In this document: in pieces, positions 10,173 through 19,435 of the stretch | Layout of the letters: each line of letters starts with the position of its first letter | Numbering within the stretch: the first letter of the stretch is position 1 | Made by a program: the position numbers and the translations under genes | DNA from: Chaetoceros tenuissimus | Lineage: Eukaryota > Bacillariophyta > Thalassiosirophyceae > Chaetocerotales > Chaetocerotaceae | DNA: 64,000 bases | Assembly: GCA_021927905.1 (NCBI GenBank) | Contig: BLLK01000047.1 | Span: forward strand, 4,216,001 to 4,280,000 | Reading direction: 5' to 3' | The notes under the pieces: generated by a model | The model's input: only the letters and a program-made list of their open reading frames with translations | Databases searched by the model: none | Told to the model about the DNA's origin: nothing

Positions 10173-11540
10173 CTAATGCTCTTCTTCTTCAAGAGGCGTT
10201 CTTACAAAGTGGATGCATACCCAACCTTTCGCTTCATGAGACCATACACGTGATTCCTTAAAATCAGCCACAACTTCTCCAGACTGTTCATCTTTCAATA
10301 CTCGTTCATAAGTAACAACAACTTTGGTTCCACCTTGATGTTCAATAGAAGCATTAAGGAACATACTGACTAAATTGTCTTTTCCATGAATAGTTTCATA
10401 TTCATGCATCAAACTATGATCATCCTCTTGCGCACTCAAAAACTCATCACTACACAAAGCACTGTATGTGTCTTCATCTTTATCCTCGACAGCCTGCAAC
10501 AATCTAGCATTGTTGGTCAAAACATCATTTCGAACATAGGCATTCATAGCATCTTGAGTTTCCTCCCAAACTTGTTCCACTGTCCGTTCCCCATGAATAT
10601 GCTGAATGACAATACGACTCACACCTTCTTTATCAAGTTCATATTTTTCAATCTCCTCCAAAGCTTGAACAACAGGCATAGTCTGTTGCTGAAAGGTATC
10701 AAATCTCTTTCTCGCACTTTCTAAATTATCATCCGACCTACCGGAAGTCTCCGCCCTTGCCAAAATTCTTTGTTCTAAAATCTCAATGGGACAATCATAC
10801 ACCAAACTCCCCAAAACAGCCGCATCACTCGGCATCTCCCTCGTCCATCCTTGCAAATTATCAAAATTTCTCGGAAACCCATCCACTAAAAAAATAGGTG
10901 CCCCATAACCATATTCTTGGCTAGAATCAGCCATGGCATTCTTGACTAATTGGAGAGAAATTTCAACAGGTACAATCTGACCTTTCACAAGGCATTCTTC
11001 AATTAATTGGGCGTGTTTTGAATCTTTACGTGTTCGTTCTTGTCGTAGTAATTCACCAACGGAGAGATGGATGCATTTGTATTCTTGTAGGATATTTTCC
11101 GATTGTGTTCCTTTGCCCGCTCCCTAAGTGATGTTAGAATATATAGATATAAAAGTAATTAGATATATTATATAACTATAACGTACCGGTCCTCCTAGAA
11201 TGAATAAAACGCGATGTTGTTTCTTCTCAATAAGTTTTTGAGTATTGATATAGTCCAAGTTTGCAAATGTCGATTTGGCGAGTGTCGATGGTGAAGATAT
11301 GTCAAGACTTGCCAAAGCTTCTTGTTTGATTTGTGATTCGAGAGAGGAGACGTCATCAATGGTTGCTTTGAGAGAAGAGAGATTTCTTGATTTGTTGTCA
11401 GAGTTGCGATGAACAAAAGCTGTCGAAGATGTCGAGAAGGAAGAAGATGCGAGACATGCCTGAGTTGCAAAGGGATGTGAAAAGGCCTGACCTCTCGATT
11501 GAACTAAAAGGAGTAGAGATGAACTGATTGGGAATCTCAT
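10173..11540 (-). CDS. Plastid-type UMP/CMP (adenylate-family) kinase fused to NTF2-like domain
   Basis: 434 aa from two exons: 11187-11540 and 10173-11123, with a 63-nt intron (11124-11186, GTACGT...CTTAG, phase 0) that falls inside the P-loop and restores GGPGAGKGT. The N-terminus is a hydrophobic signal followed by GQAF-SHPF, like the diatom plastid bipartite presequence with Phe at the cleavage site. The kinase core (residues ~110-310) has the P-loop, LSVGELLR, and DGFPRN near 199-204, typical of UMP-CMP/adenylate kinases, which move phosphate between NTP and NMP. The last ~110 residues (LLQAVEDKDEDTYSALCS ... FKESRVWSHEAKGW) look like a CaMKII-association/SnoaL-type NTF2-like domain, an unusual partner. 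Substrate choice (UMP/CMP or AMP) is not settled by sequence reading. Confidence 0.85.
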
Positions 11541-12238
11541 TATGTTGTATTGTAAAGGGTCTTTGTGTATCTATTATATAATTAGAACTGCATTAGATAC
11601 AACTTAAAGGAAGGAAATTGAGTGGCATCAAAAATTGATTGGCGAGCAGTTGAAGTTGATGCGTTAGTCTTTGCTTTCCGGGTATCTCTTGAATCCCATT
11701 TATAAAGGGGTGCAAGACATTGTAGAAGGTAAACATTGAAACAGTCATTGGAAAAAGACGAAAAATGAAAAGGAAAAGAATCCAAAGAAGCCATCTCTTG
11801 AATACCTTGACCTTATTTTAGAAATAGAACCTATAAATATAATTACAATATTTATAACTATACGGACGACCAGCTTCAAATTCATGTTTAGAAACAAACT
11901 CTTATCGGAACCATCTCACTATTTTCATATCTTGGAAATAAAAGCTACCAACAATGTTGTCTTTTATAGTCCCATGCTTTACGTTTGAGCCTCTTATTCA
12001 TAAACTTATAAATTTATTTTTAAAAAGTCTCACATCGTAAGTTCAAAGTATTCTAATACTTACAAAAATGAAAATGAAAATACGATAATTGATTTTTATA
12101 AAATTACATTTTGAATGGTATCAATTCATTATTTTTTCCCTAACCATCTACTGTGTTTTCTCTCTTTTGGACTTTCTAGAAAATATTCAATTCGCTTAGT
12201 ATACCATACTTTCAATTTCTCACTGAATACACCTATCT
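11541..12238. other. Intergenic, no convincing gene
   Basis: About 700 AT-rich bases. A 70-codon minus-strand frame (11582-11794) exists, but its composition and lack of any domain give no reason to call it. No repeat was noticed. Confidence 0.45.
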
Positions 12239-12550
12239 TCATATTCTTCTCAAATAACGAGCATTAACTGAATCATCATTTGCATTCTCTTCTTGAGTCT
12301 GTGATAGTCGTCTTCTTGGTTCAAAGAATTCATTGGTGTAATAGCCTATATTGTGAGTATTGACATATACTTCTACAATCTCTTCTTGTGGTGTTAATTG
12401 GAATACGGATCCATCTCCTGATACTCCCATTGCTGCGTATCCATATCCTGTATTGCTTCCTCGGATTCCTGCTGCTGCAAAGGTAATGAACAAGTTCATA
12501 ATCATTGCAAGTAGTAATACTTGCGACTGTAGGTTTCTAGTAGTTTTCAT
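12239..12550 (-). CDS. Small secreted protein, LRG/YxxEYF family (divergent member)
   Basis: 103 aa. Hydrophobic signal peptide (LLLAMIMNLFITFAAAG) directly followed by IRGSN, then VFQLTPQEEIVEVYVNTHN, GYYTNEFFEPRRRLS. The layout (signal, (N)LRG/IRG, acidic stretch, Y, G-Y-x-T/S-N/D-E-F/Y-F) is the same as in four plus-strand genes downstream at 13017, 14904, 15881 and 17284. This copy is the most divergent, lacks the DDD acidic core and ends in a basic tail (RYLRRI). It is transcribed divergently from the next member, with a palindromic element between them. Secreted or endomembrane location is inferred; function unknown. ATG at 12550 is clear. Confidence 0.65.
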   Translation of the reverse strand: MKTTRNLQSQVLLLAMIMNLFITFAAAGIRGSNTGYGYAAMGVSGDGSVFQLTPQEEIVEVYVNTHNIGYYTNEFFEPRRRLSQTQEENANDDSVNARYLRRI

Positions 12551-12649
12551 TTTGGAGTGTAGTTATTGCAAGTAGGTTGCGTTACGTTTATACTTTGGAT
12601 TTATGTGCAAGATTGAGAAGAGTGGTGAAATAAAACAAGGGAAGTAACA

Positions 12650-12768
12650 ACTCTTTCAGCGATAAAAGTGCCGTTGAAAATAGTGTCATAGTCAAGCAGA
12701 TTAGCCGTGTATCAGGCTATTTAATACTTTTATGAGCTAATCGGTTCAATATTATCGCCGAGAAAAGT
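12650..12768. repeat. Small palindromic element, copy 1
   Basis: Inverted arms: CTTTCAGCGATAAAA on the left and ATTATCGCCGAGAAAAG on the right, about 115 bp across. The right half closely matches the copy at 14621-14723 (CTTTTATGARCTARTCGG, then YCAATWTTATCGC). Sits in the divergent intergenic region between two small-secreted-protein genes. Likely a tiny MITE or a shared regulatory palindrome. Confidence 0.65.
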
Positions 12769-13016
12769 CGTATTTTTTAGTTCATCTCGCTGAGACTACA
12801 ATACTACGAAGCCTCCAATTGAAATTACATTATGTGCCAGTTCTTTTACCGCATCAAGAAGTTGTAATTCAATACAGTACTGTCAAGCTAAAGAAAAACG
12901 TTCTCAAATTGGAAAGAAGATTGAGGATTGAGGAAAGCATTTCGTGTAATTGCGCCATACATAAAAGAGATTGAATAAGCAAACACGTTTCGTCAACATT
13001 CGTCAAGTTGCATATC

Positions 13017-13307
13017 ATGAAGATCAAAACAGAAACAACATTCCATGCAATCGTATTAATTTGGGTTTTGACAATTATGATTAGTTGTACATTACCAATC
13101 GCAGATGCAGGCAATCTCAGAGGGTATGCAAACTCGATAGGTATATCTTCGACTGGAGAAACACTGAAACTGACAGACGACGACTCTATAGAATTTTATG
13201 CAACAGAATACAGGAAGGGATATTTATCGAATGAATACTTTGAGGAGAAATTACTTTGGTCGAAAGAGCAAAACGAAGTAGATGATGACTATGTAAAGAG
13301 TTTGTAG
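13017..13307 (+). CDS. Small secreted protein, LRG/YxxEYF family
   Basis: 96 aa. I use the ATG at 13017; the frame reaches further only via TTG. Signal peptide (AIVLIWVLTIMISCTLPIADA) then GNLRGY, LKLTDDDSIEFY, YRKGYLSNEYFEEKLLWSKEQ. The core pattern L-(T/S)-D-D-D-x-I-x-(F/Y)-Y-x(5)-Y-x-x-G-Y-(L/I)-(S/T)-x-E-Y-F-E is shared with 15881 and 17284. No known domain. The acidic patch followed by aromatic and Glu-rich helix suggests a conserved mature peptide of about 60 residues. Function unknown; secretion is inferred from the signal peptide. Confidence 0.75.
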   Translation: MKIKTETTFHAIVLIWVLTIMISCTLPIADAGNLRGYANSIGISSTGETLKLTDDDSIEFYATEYRKGYLSNEYFEEKLLWSKEQNEVDDDYVKSL

Positions 13308-13634
13308 ACTTATGCACAAACTGTACAATGCATAAATAGGATAGGAAGCAATTGGAAAAAGATTGGGATGGCATGGCATGTACTATATATTATTTCAATT
13401 AGAACGGAGAGAACTTTGGATTGAGAATACTTTCCAAAACAGTGTTCTACGTATCATGCAAATATAAAGCAGTGGGCTTTTTGATTGAATTGCGCCATCA
13501 TAGAAGAAATCTAAAAAGAACGCACGTTGTAGTGATATCGAGCTAATGTAAAGCTCAAAAATTTACTGTAACGTTAAAACTAACATGTTTCTAATCATAC
13601 AAAGAATGCAAGATATTGGCGTAGATGATTGAAT
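13308..13634. other. Intergenic, no gene seen
   Basis: About 330 bases between 3' ends of two converging genes. The string AATTGCGCCAT followed by CATA occurs here near 13493 and upstream of the previous gene near 12950, a weak sign of local duplication. Nothing else noted. Confidence 0.4.
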
Positions 13635-14456
13635 TTATTTTCTAAGATGGCCTTTCTCCTTGGTGCTTTTCTTACTCTTGCTCGGCCTATTCTTAGACTT
13701 TGAACTCTTCTTGCTGCTTTTTGATTTCTTACTCAAAGAGGGTAAGCTGCTTGGACTAGACGATGGTAAAGAGCTCGGGGTCAAAGAAGGTAAGCTGCTT
13801 TGACTTGGATCGCAAGTAGAAGGACTGGGATTCATCCTTGCATTTGTCTAGCAATAATTTATAAAAAAATCAGCATGTGAGAATGAAAGGAAGGGAAGAT
13901 AACAAAAGTAAAAAGTGAGAACACTTACAAAATTTAGGTAGGCAATACTATCTATGCCATCATATGGCTCGACATTACAAGCATTTGTGTAATCTGCCAA
14001 CCATATGAATAAGAAGCTACTTCCATCTTCTTTTGTACCGGCCAATTCAATGGTTGCAGAGCTTGTAAAAATGGTTGGATCTTCAGATGTTATACTGGAG
14101 ACAGACATCGTATCGGTATCATTCCACTTCCCCCTTAGCACTCTATAATTGACTAGATCATGAAGACCAGCTCCATATTCAAAAAACCTCAATTCGTCAA
14201 TTTGTACTGGATCGCCATCTGTTGTTGTGTAAATTTGACACATGGAACTATTTGTGATTCCATCTACTTGATTCAGAGTTTCAGGGTCGGGGCATCCTCC
14301 AGCTTTGAAGTCCAGTGTCCATTCATAAGTAAGAGGGGAACAAGAGCATGGGGAAGCAGCCAAGCATGGTGTCATGAAGAGAAAAATCATGGCCAGGACA
14401 TAGAGTAGGCATGAGAAGCATTTGTTGCTAACTTGAGAAGCTGAAAATCGAAGCAT
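13635..14456 (-). CDS. Secreted protein with silaffin-like Ser/Lys tail
   Basis: 246 aa from two exons: 13929-14456 and 13635-13847, intron 13848-13928 (81 nt, GTAAGTG...GCTAG, phase 0), joining LNF to TNARMNP. Signal peptide (LYVLAMIFLFMTPCLAA), then a Cys-containing extracellular module (PCSCSPLTYEWTLDF, GGCPDPETLNQVDG, CQIYTTTDGDPVQ, ADYTNACNVEPYDGIDS). The second exon codes a Ser/Pro region with SLPS repeats and ends in a Lys/Ser cluster (SKKSKSSKKSSKSK, then SKSKKSTKEKG). Such KxxK/SK clusters are characteristic of silaffins and cingulins that sit in the silica wall, so biosilica association is a reasonable inference but not proven. The N-terminal module is not one I can name. Confidence 0.75.
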
Positions 14457-14620
14457 AGCTTGTAGTATCTTTTCCTAATGCTTTGAATTGTACAACCTAA
14501 AATACTTGTGATGGATTGAGTCTTACTCTTTATTAGTTTATTTGTTGACTGAGTATAGAGTTTCAATAAAACAAACTAAGAAATTATGTTCTGAAGTGAA
14601 GATGAAGAAGAAGGAAAATG

Positions 14621-14723
14621 GCTTTTTGGCGATAAAGAAGGGTTTTGAAGAATTTTAACCCGAAAGGTAGCTACAATAGCGCTTTTATGAACTAGTCGGT
14701 CCAATTTTATCGCTGAAAAGTCA
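14621..14723. repeat. Small palindromic element, copy 2
   Basis: Inverted arms GCTTTTTGGCGATAAA (left) and TTTTATCGCTGAAAAGTC (right). It matches the copy at 12650-12768, best over the right 45 bases, and likewise lies in a divergent intergenic region upstream of a small-secreted-protein gene (14904) and of the silaffin-like gene (14456). Confidence 0.65.
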
Positions 14724-14903
14724 TATATATTTTTGAGTGAAAGTATATTTCCGCCCCTCCCGGGAATAGCTCATTTTGTGAAAGTCTGAAATTTCTCACG
14801 TTTTGCGTTGAGAAAATTTCTTGGTCTGCTGTTTTTCATTGATGAACCAACAACAACTGTATTCTTGGGTATTATATATATCATTGCGAAAGACTTTTAA
14901 AAA

Positions 14904-15299
14904 ATGGTTGCATTTAATTGGTTCTCTCTTTTCTTCTTTTTCATAATAGGTTCGGAAATACAAAGAAACTTGTTAACATCTGCAGCTAATCTCCGAGGAG
15001 GATCGACATTAGAGTCAGATTGGGAAAGCCAGCTTGATCCAAGCAACGATGATGATAATGTTCAATATTTTCAAGAACAACACGACTATGGCTTCATCAC
15101 TGACGTTTTCTTGTCTATAGTTAATGGTTCAGGATTACAAAGAAACTTCTTGATTTCAGGAGCGTCCTCAAACTCAGACAGAGAAAGTGATGGTGATGAC
15201 GATGATGATGTACAAGATAATTTCAGTACCAATAAAACCATGGCTGTCCCAATGATAAAAAAATTGAGAAACAACGAATTAAGTCAGGATAGTCAATGA
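14904..15299 (+). CDS. Small secreted protein, LRG family, with internal duplication
   Basis: 131 aa. Signal peptide (FSLFFFFIIGSEIQRNLLTSA) followed by ANLRGGS, an acidic Ser/Asp region, VQYFQEQHDYGFITD, and then a second degraded copy of the signal-to-acidic region: GLQRNFLISGASSNSD, DDDDDVQ. The EYFE part of the family motif is lost after the first unit, and the C-terminus (NKTMAVPMIKKLRN) is unrelated. This looks like a partial tandem duplication within the gene. The sequence about 140 bp upstream shares GGGAATAGC(A/T)CAT and a GTTGAGAAAATTC-type block with the upstream region of the next member. Function unknown. Confidence 0.65.
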   Translation: MVAFNWFSLFFFFIIGSEIQRNLLTSAANLRGGSTLESDWESQLDPSNDDDNVQYFQEQHDYGFITDVFLSIVNGSGLQRNFLISGASSNSDRESDGDDDDDVQDNFSTNKTMAVPMIKKLRNNELSQDSQ

Positions 15300-15880
15300 G
15301 TAGGTCTAAAGATGAGAATTACTGTAACTCTCAGCAACCAGAAATATACGATAGAAGATTTGATTTTAAAAGAAGTCTTGCTATAGATAGGTGGATGATT
15401 CATCCAAAATTTTGATTTGTTTCAATTATTGCTGTATCTAAATTAATATACATATTTGAAGCACATCTTTCATTTCAAATTGGTTCGAACCATTGTAAGA
15501 AAAGAGAAAGTATTATCTATTGACCAAGCTGGTAGAGTCTAATGGACGAATTAATGAAGTAATTCAAGAATACAAGTTGCAAATACATAATAAATGCGAT
15601 TAGTTATGATAATGTTACTATCTTAGCAAGTAGAGAGTTAGAGTCTATAGAAAAAGAAATGTAAAATAATAATCAATACAAAACCAGCAATGACTCCTTG
15701 ACGGGAATAGCACATCATTGAAGGTTTTGGACTCCGATCACGGATAAAAATGTAAAATTTCATTGAAATTTTGTTGACGTTGAAAAATTCTTAACATTTC
15801 ACTTCTGGTCTCTCCATTCCACTGATTTCATTCCTTATTTATGAATCCAGTAAAACGTTCCAAACAAGGAATAATTTAAA
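15300..15880. other. Intergenic with weak upstream similarity to the preceding gene
   Basis: About 580 bases. From about 15700 there is patchy similarity to 14756-14870 (GGGAATAGC, GACGTTGAAAAATTCTT, TTCTGGTCTCTCC), as expected if promoter and gene were duplicated together. No gene seen. Confidence 0.4.
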
Positions 15881-16120
15881 ATGGCCGCATCCAATTTCCT
15901 TTCTTTTTCTTTTGCTGTCATGATGGTTTTGGAGTTACAAAGAAACATCTTCATATCAGCAGCTAATCTTCGAGGATCCTCCTCAACCTCAGAGTCAGAC
16001 GGAGCAAAGCAGCTTCATCTCAGTGACGACGATGATATTCAGTATTATCAATACCAATACAATCATGGATATATAACCGATGAATATTTTGAGAAGCAAT
16101 TACTAGAGTCAGAGCAGTGA
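15881..16120 (+). CDS. Small secreted protein, LRG/YxxEYF family (compact member)
   Basis: 79 aa, the cleanest family member. Signal peptide (FLSFSFAVMMVLELQRNIFISA) then ANLRGSSS, QLHLSDDDDIQYYQ, YNHGYITDEYFEKQLLESE and the stop. Compared with the 14904 protein the signal region keeps the peculiar (E)(I/L)QRN(L/I) stretch, so the two are recent duplicates. Predicted mature peptide is only about 55 residues, acidic, with no Cys. No known domain or function. ATG at 15881 directly follows an A-rich leader. Confidence 0.75.
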   Translation: MAASNFLSFSFAVMMVLELQRNIFISAANLRGSSSTSESDGAKQLHLSDDDDIQYYQYQYNHGYITDEYFEKQLLESEQ

Positions 16121-17283
16121 ATAGTGTGGTATACAAAGCTGAAGTGAAGTAGACGATCAAATGAGATAAAAAGAAACATACGAACATACGAACAGAAGAC
16201 TTATTATGAACGCAGGGATTCACTGAAATTCATACTCGAACTTATTTAGACTTCGAAAGTATCAGAGTTTTTTTCGTTTTGGAAAGTAACCAAAGGTCAT
16301 GCTTGAAGAAGGAATTGAAAGTCTCGAAGAGGTTATAAAGTCAGAAGAATTGATAGTGCAATAGTGGATAGAATCAGGTCTGCCATTGTTCGAGATACTA
16401 ATTATCCGAATCATGTGCACATTTTCATGACATAAGCACAATTTGAAGTGCTGTCTATGCAGCTCGATAGAAAATATACACGATAGCATTCACTTCAGCA
16501 CATCATTTTCACTACAATATTCATGCCCTACATTCATTATAATTTATCATCCACGAAACAATAGGTCTAAAACAACGGAATCATATCGATATGAATAATT
16601 AGAGAATGAATAAATTACTTATAAACTCTTTTCACAATTCTCTCATTAGTTTATATTGCATCTTCATCTCGATATTGTATATCATCACACCATCGAGAAA
16701 GAAGAAAAGACTTCTGTTAATATTCTCTCTATATATATATAAATGTCCATTTGAGTTATGTAGAGAAAATTGTTGATTTGGTTCATTCTTCTCATTGATT
16801 GTATGCATGATTACTGCTTTTGAAAAATTTGTTTCAAGCTTCAGTTGGGTTTTGATTACAGTCATGTATGTGGGTCATTGAATGTATGGCGTGCGCGTTA
16901 AATTTAAGATCAAACTTCAAAATGGAAAATGTCAATCACTCTCATTCTATCATTCTTCTTGCATAAAGTAAATTATTGCTTCTATTTCATATCGAGACGG
17001 ATTTTATAAAATAAATATATTATAAAGTTGTATGAACTGGTCTCAAAAATACGCAACAAGCGTGTAGTGCAATCTTGGAAGAACATTCTATTCTTTCGGA
17101 GAAATAAATGCTCCGCTTTCACGATGCGACATTCCAAACTTAAATGTGAACTGCCCAGTTCGTTTGATTTTTGCGCGATGATTGAGAGTTCTGCATTCAA
17201 CTTGCGACTTTCCAAACATCAATCGCCGAGAACTGCTTTGTGTTTCTTTTCCATAAGACAACTATGAAAAGAATATAAATACA
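16121..17283. other. Long intergenic, no gene supported
   Basis: About 1.16 kb of AT-rich sequence with several short open frames on both strands (for example 16262-16489 and 16632-16865 minus), none with a signal peptide, domain or relation to the flanking family. It probably contains the 17284 promoter. Confidence 0.45.
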
Positions 17284-17727
17284 ATGATGAAACGATTTTT
17301 ACTATGCTTATCGATCTTTGCTTCTAGTCTGTCACGGACGAACGTATTGGTGTCGGCATTGAATCTAAGAGGATCATCGAACTCAAATAGCGACAATGGT
17401 CAACTTCATCTCACAGACGATGATGATCTTCAGTTCTATCAAGAACTCTATTCAAAAGGAGAAATCACTGAGCAGTTCTTTGAGCAACTATTCATTGAGT
17501 CAGAACGACATAGAGGAGTAAATGATGATACAACCTTTGACGAGTACGGCGATTTTATTGGAGATGATGATTACGTTCGTGACAATTTAGAATCAAAGAA
17601 CTATAGAGGAATAGAACAAGAAGATGCAATCGTTGACGAATATGGCGAGTTTATTGGAGATGATGATTATGTACGGGAGAATATAGAGTTACAACCTATG
17701 CAGCTGCAAGGCATGAGAGATATGTAA
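17284..17727 (+). CDS. Small secreted protein, LRG/YxxEYF family, extended C-terminus
   Basis: 147 aa. Signal peptide (FLLCLSIFASSLSRTNVLVSA), LNLRGSS, QLHLTDDDDLQFYQELYSKGE, ITEQFFEQLFIESE. It then extends beyond the usual end with two copies of an acidic unit, DEYGDFIGDDDYVRDN and DEYGEFIGDDDYVREN, separated by a short linker. The extra unit has its own D-D-D-Y core, suggesting that the family motif was duplicated and rearranged within the protein. Function unknown; secreted by inference. Confidence 0.75.
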   Translation: MMKRFLLCLSIFASSLSRTNVLVSALNLRGSSNSNSDNGQLHLTDDDDLQFYQELYSKGEITEQFFEQLFIESERHRGVNDDTTFDEYGDFIGDDDYVRDNLESKNYRGIEQEDAIVDEYGEFIGDDDYVRENIELQPMQLQGMRDM

Positions 17728-18025
17728 TCTACAGGTGCTCGTTAGGTTGTAGGTTGAGCACATCCCTCCTGATATGATTACATTTATGTCAACTCATCCA
17801 GTTGTTACTCTTTGAATAGACTATTTAGGTCATAAAGATAAAGGATTGACGTATTACTGTTTTCAATTTTCTTTCTCTCTTCGCACTTTTTGTCACTTTT
17901 TACCTTATTCGAAAGAGGAACCTTTTGACTAAGAAAAAATATTGATCACAATGATTGCTATTTTTAACAACAATCTGTTAATCTGGAGCACGGATACTAT
18001 CCCAGTCGCCCTTGCATTCTTTTTA

Positions 18026-19162
18026 CTAGCAAACATCTTTCTTACGTAGAAAATCCCAAATGGCTCTGTGAAATTTCCTTTGACTTCGTCGTTCTTGATT
18101 TGATCTCTCTTGATCATAGACTTCACGCAACGCTGTCAAATGTTTCTTTGTAGATGAAGGGCATTCTAAACATTTCTGCAAATGATTATACATACGAAGA
18201 AGCACTTTATTTGGATCAGCAAAATTCTTGAAGGAAGATGGGAAGTACCTGCCTCCCTTTGCTCTCCCGAGACAGCCATCACAATAGGCACACGCAAGGC
18301 CAGTATAGCCAATTTCCAATTGATCTCGTTTGCATCCCCTATCGCCTTCTGTGAACTTAGCGACATTGTAATGTTTTCCAAATATATCTTTGGAAAGACT
18401 CGTTCCATGTAGCTTGGTTGCATTGCTGATTTGGACTTTATTTTCATCATCAGAGTATGCATATTTTATTTGATTCCTCCTTTTTTCACCTTGGAAAGTT
18501 TTATCATATGGTCTTTTCGAAGCTTGAATGGGAGAAATCTTACAAGATTCCTCTATAGTAGTAGTGACAACATTCTTTGCATTAGTGACATATGCTTCTT
18601 TTGTTTTAAGCGATTGAAAAGCAAAGGTATCGTGTACTTTTCCTTCGTTCGAGAAAGACGCATATTCTTCATCGTATTCGTCCTCATGCTGTTCAGATGG
18701 TTTTGCTTTCTTGGAATTATCAACAACATTCTTTTCAGCAATGGTATCTACTTTTCGTTTTAGTGATTGAAAGGCAAAGGTGTCGAGTACTTTTCCTCTT
18801 GACGAGAAAGAAGAACTATGTTCCTCGTATATTTCATCGTATTGTACTGAACTACAACAAGGTTTTGCACTGGAGCCATTGCCAGCTGATAAGGGAACCT
18901 CTTCGTCAACTGAAATTGATCCATCCAAGGAAATGATTTCGATATCAAAGAACGCGTCCAGATTGTAGAATCCATTCTTTGGGAGTAATGTCTCAAAAGA
19001 AGAGCTATTACTGTTAGCGCTGCTTCTACTGTCAGATCTTTGATCAGAAAGGTAGTCAGATGCTCTGCTGTTTTCGTTCTGATCAAAATGATTACGTTCT
19101 TCTTCTCTCTGCACCTCTTGAAGATAAGAGGTGACATCAATGTTTTCGTAGAATGAATTCAT
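18026..19162 (-). CDS. Cys/His protein of a three-gene paralog family (copy A)
   Basis: 378 aa, no signal peptide, very acidic and Ser-rich N-terminal two thirds. Conserved landmarks shared with the genes at 19436 and 22152: SSFETLLPKNGFY.LDAFFD, I(S)LDGS, repeated KVLDTFAFQSLKRK, and the C-terminal domain DRGCKRDQLEIGYTGLACAY, CDG, GGRYFPSS, FADPNK, H-x3-C-x2-C-P and a final FLRKKD. The C-x2-C plus H/C-x2-C layout suggests one zinc-binding domain of about 80 residues; GLAC..C..(G)GRYFP-type domains are recurrent in diatom proteins. A nuclear regulatory role is a guess. In this copy the FAFQSLK motif occurs twice in the N-terminal part. Confidence 0.75.
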   Translation of the reverse strand: MNSFYENIDVTSYLQEVQREEERNHFDQNENSRASDYLSDQRSDSRSSANSNSSSFETLLPKNGFYNLDAFFDIEIISLDGSISVDEEVPLSAGNGSSAKPCCSSVQYDEIYEEHSSSFSSRGKVLDTFAFQSLKRKVDTIAEKNVVDNSKKAKPSEQHEDEYDEEYASFSNEGKVHDTFAFQSLKTKEAYVTNAKNVVTTTIEESCKISPIQASKRPYDKTFQGEKRRNQIKYAYSDDENKVQISNATKLHGTSLSKDIFGKHYNVAKFTEGDRGCKRDQLEIGYTGLACAYCDGCLGRAKGGRYFPSSFKNFADPNKVLLRMYNHLQKCLECPSSTKKHLTALREVYDQERSNQERRSQRKFHRAIWDFLRKKDVC

Positions 19163-19435
19163 TTATTACAACCAGTTTCGAAAATTATTACTTGCTTTCT
19201 TCTTTTTCGTTATTGCATTTTCACAGGTAGCCGTTGCTTTTCAGCCTTCAATTCTTCTAGATCAAAACCAACAAAAAAGTGATAAAAGCAACGAAATGCT
19301 TCGCTAAATCATTTGTATGAAATTCATAGTACTACTCTACTCCGGTGAAATGATTTCTGTGACAAAATATGGCTAATTTTTACTATGTTCAATATCAACA
19401 AAAGCGTTACGTGATTCAATCACCCTTGCATTCGA

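Noticed and set aside
11582-11794. 70-codon minus-strand ORF as a gene
   Set aside because: No signal, domain or paralog, and it lies in the promoter side of the kinase gene.
15484-15500. GGTTCGAACC as part of a tRNA
   Set aside because: It is only a short palindrome; no D-arm, anticodon arm or acceptor pairing around it.
16632-16865. 77-codon minus-strand ORF as a further secreted-protein copy
   Set aside because: Hydrophobic part is in the middle, and neither NLRG nor the DDD/EYF core is present.
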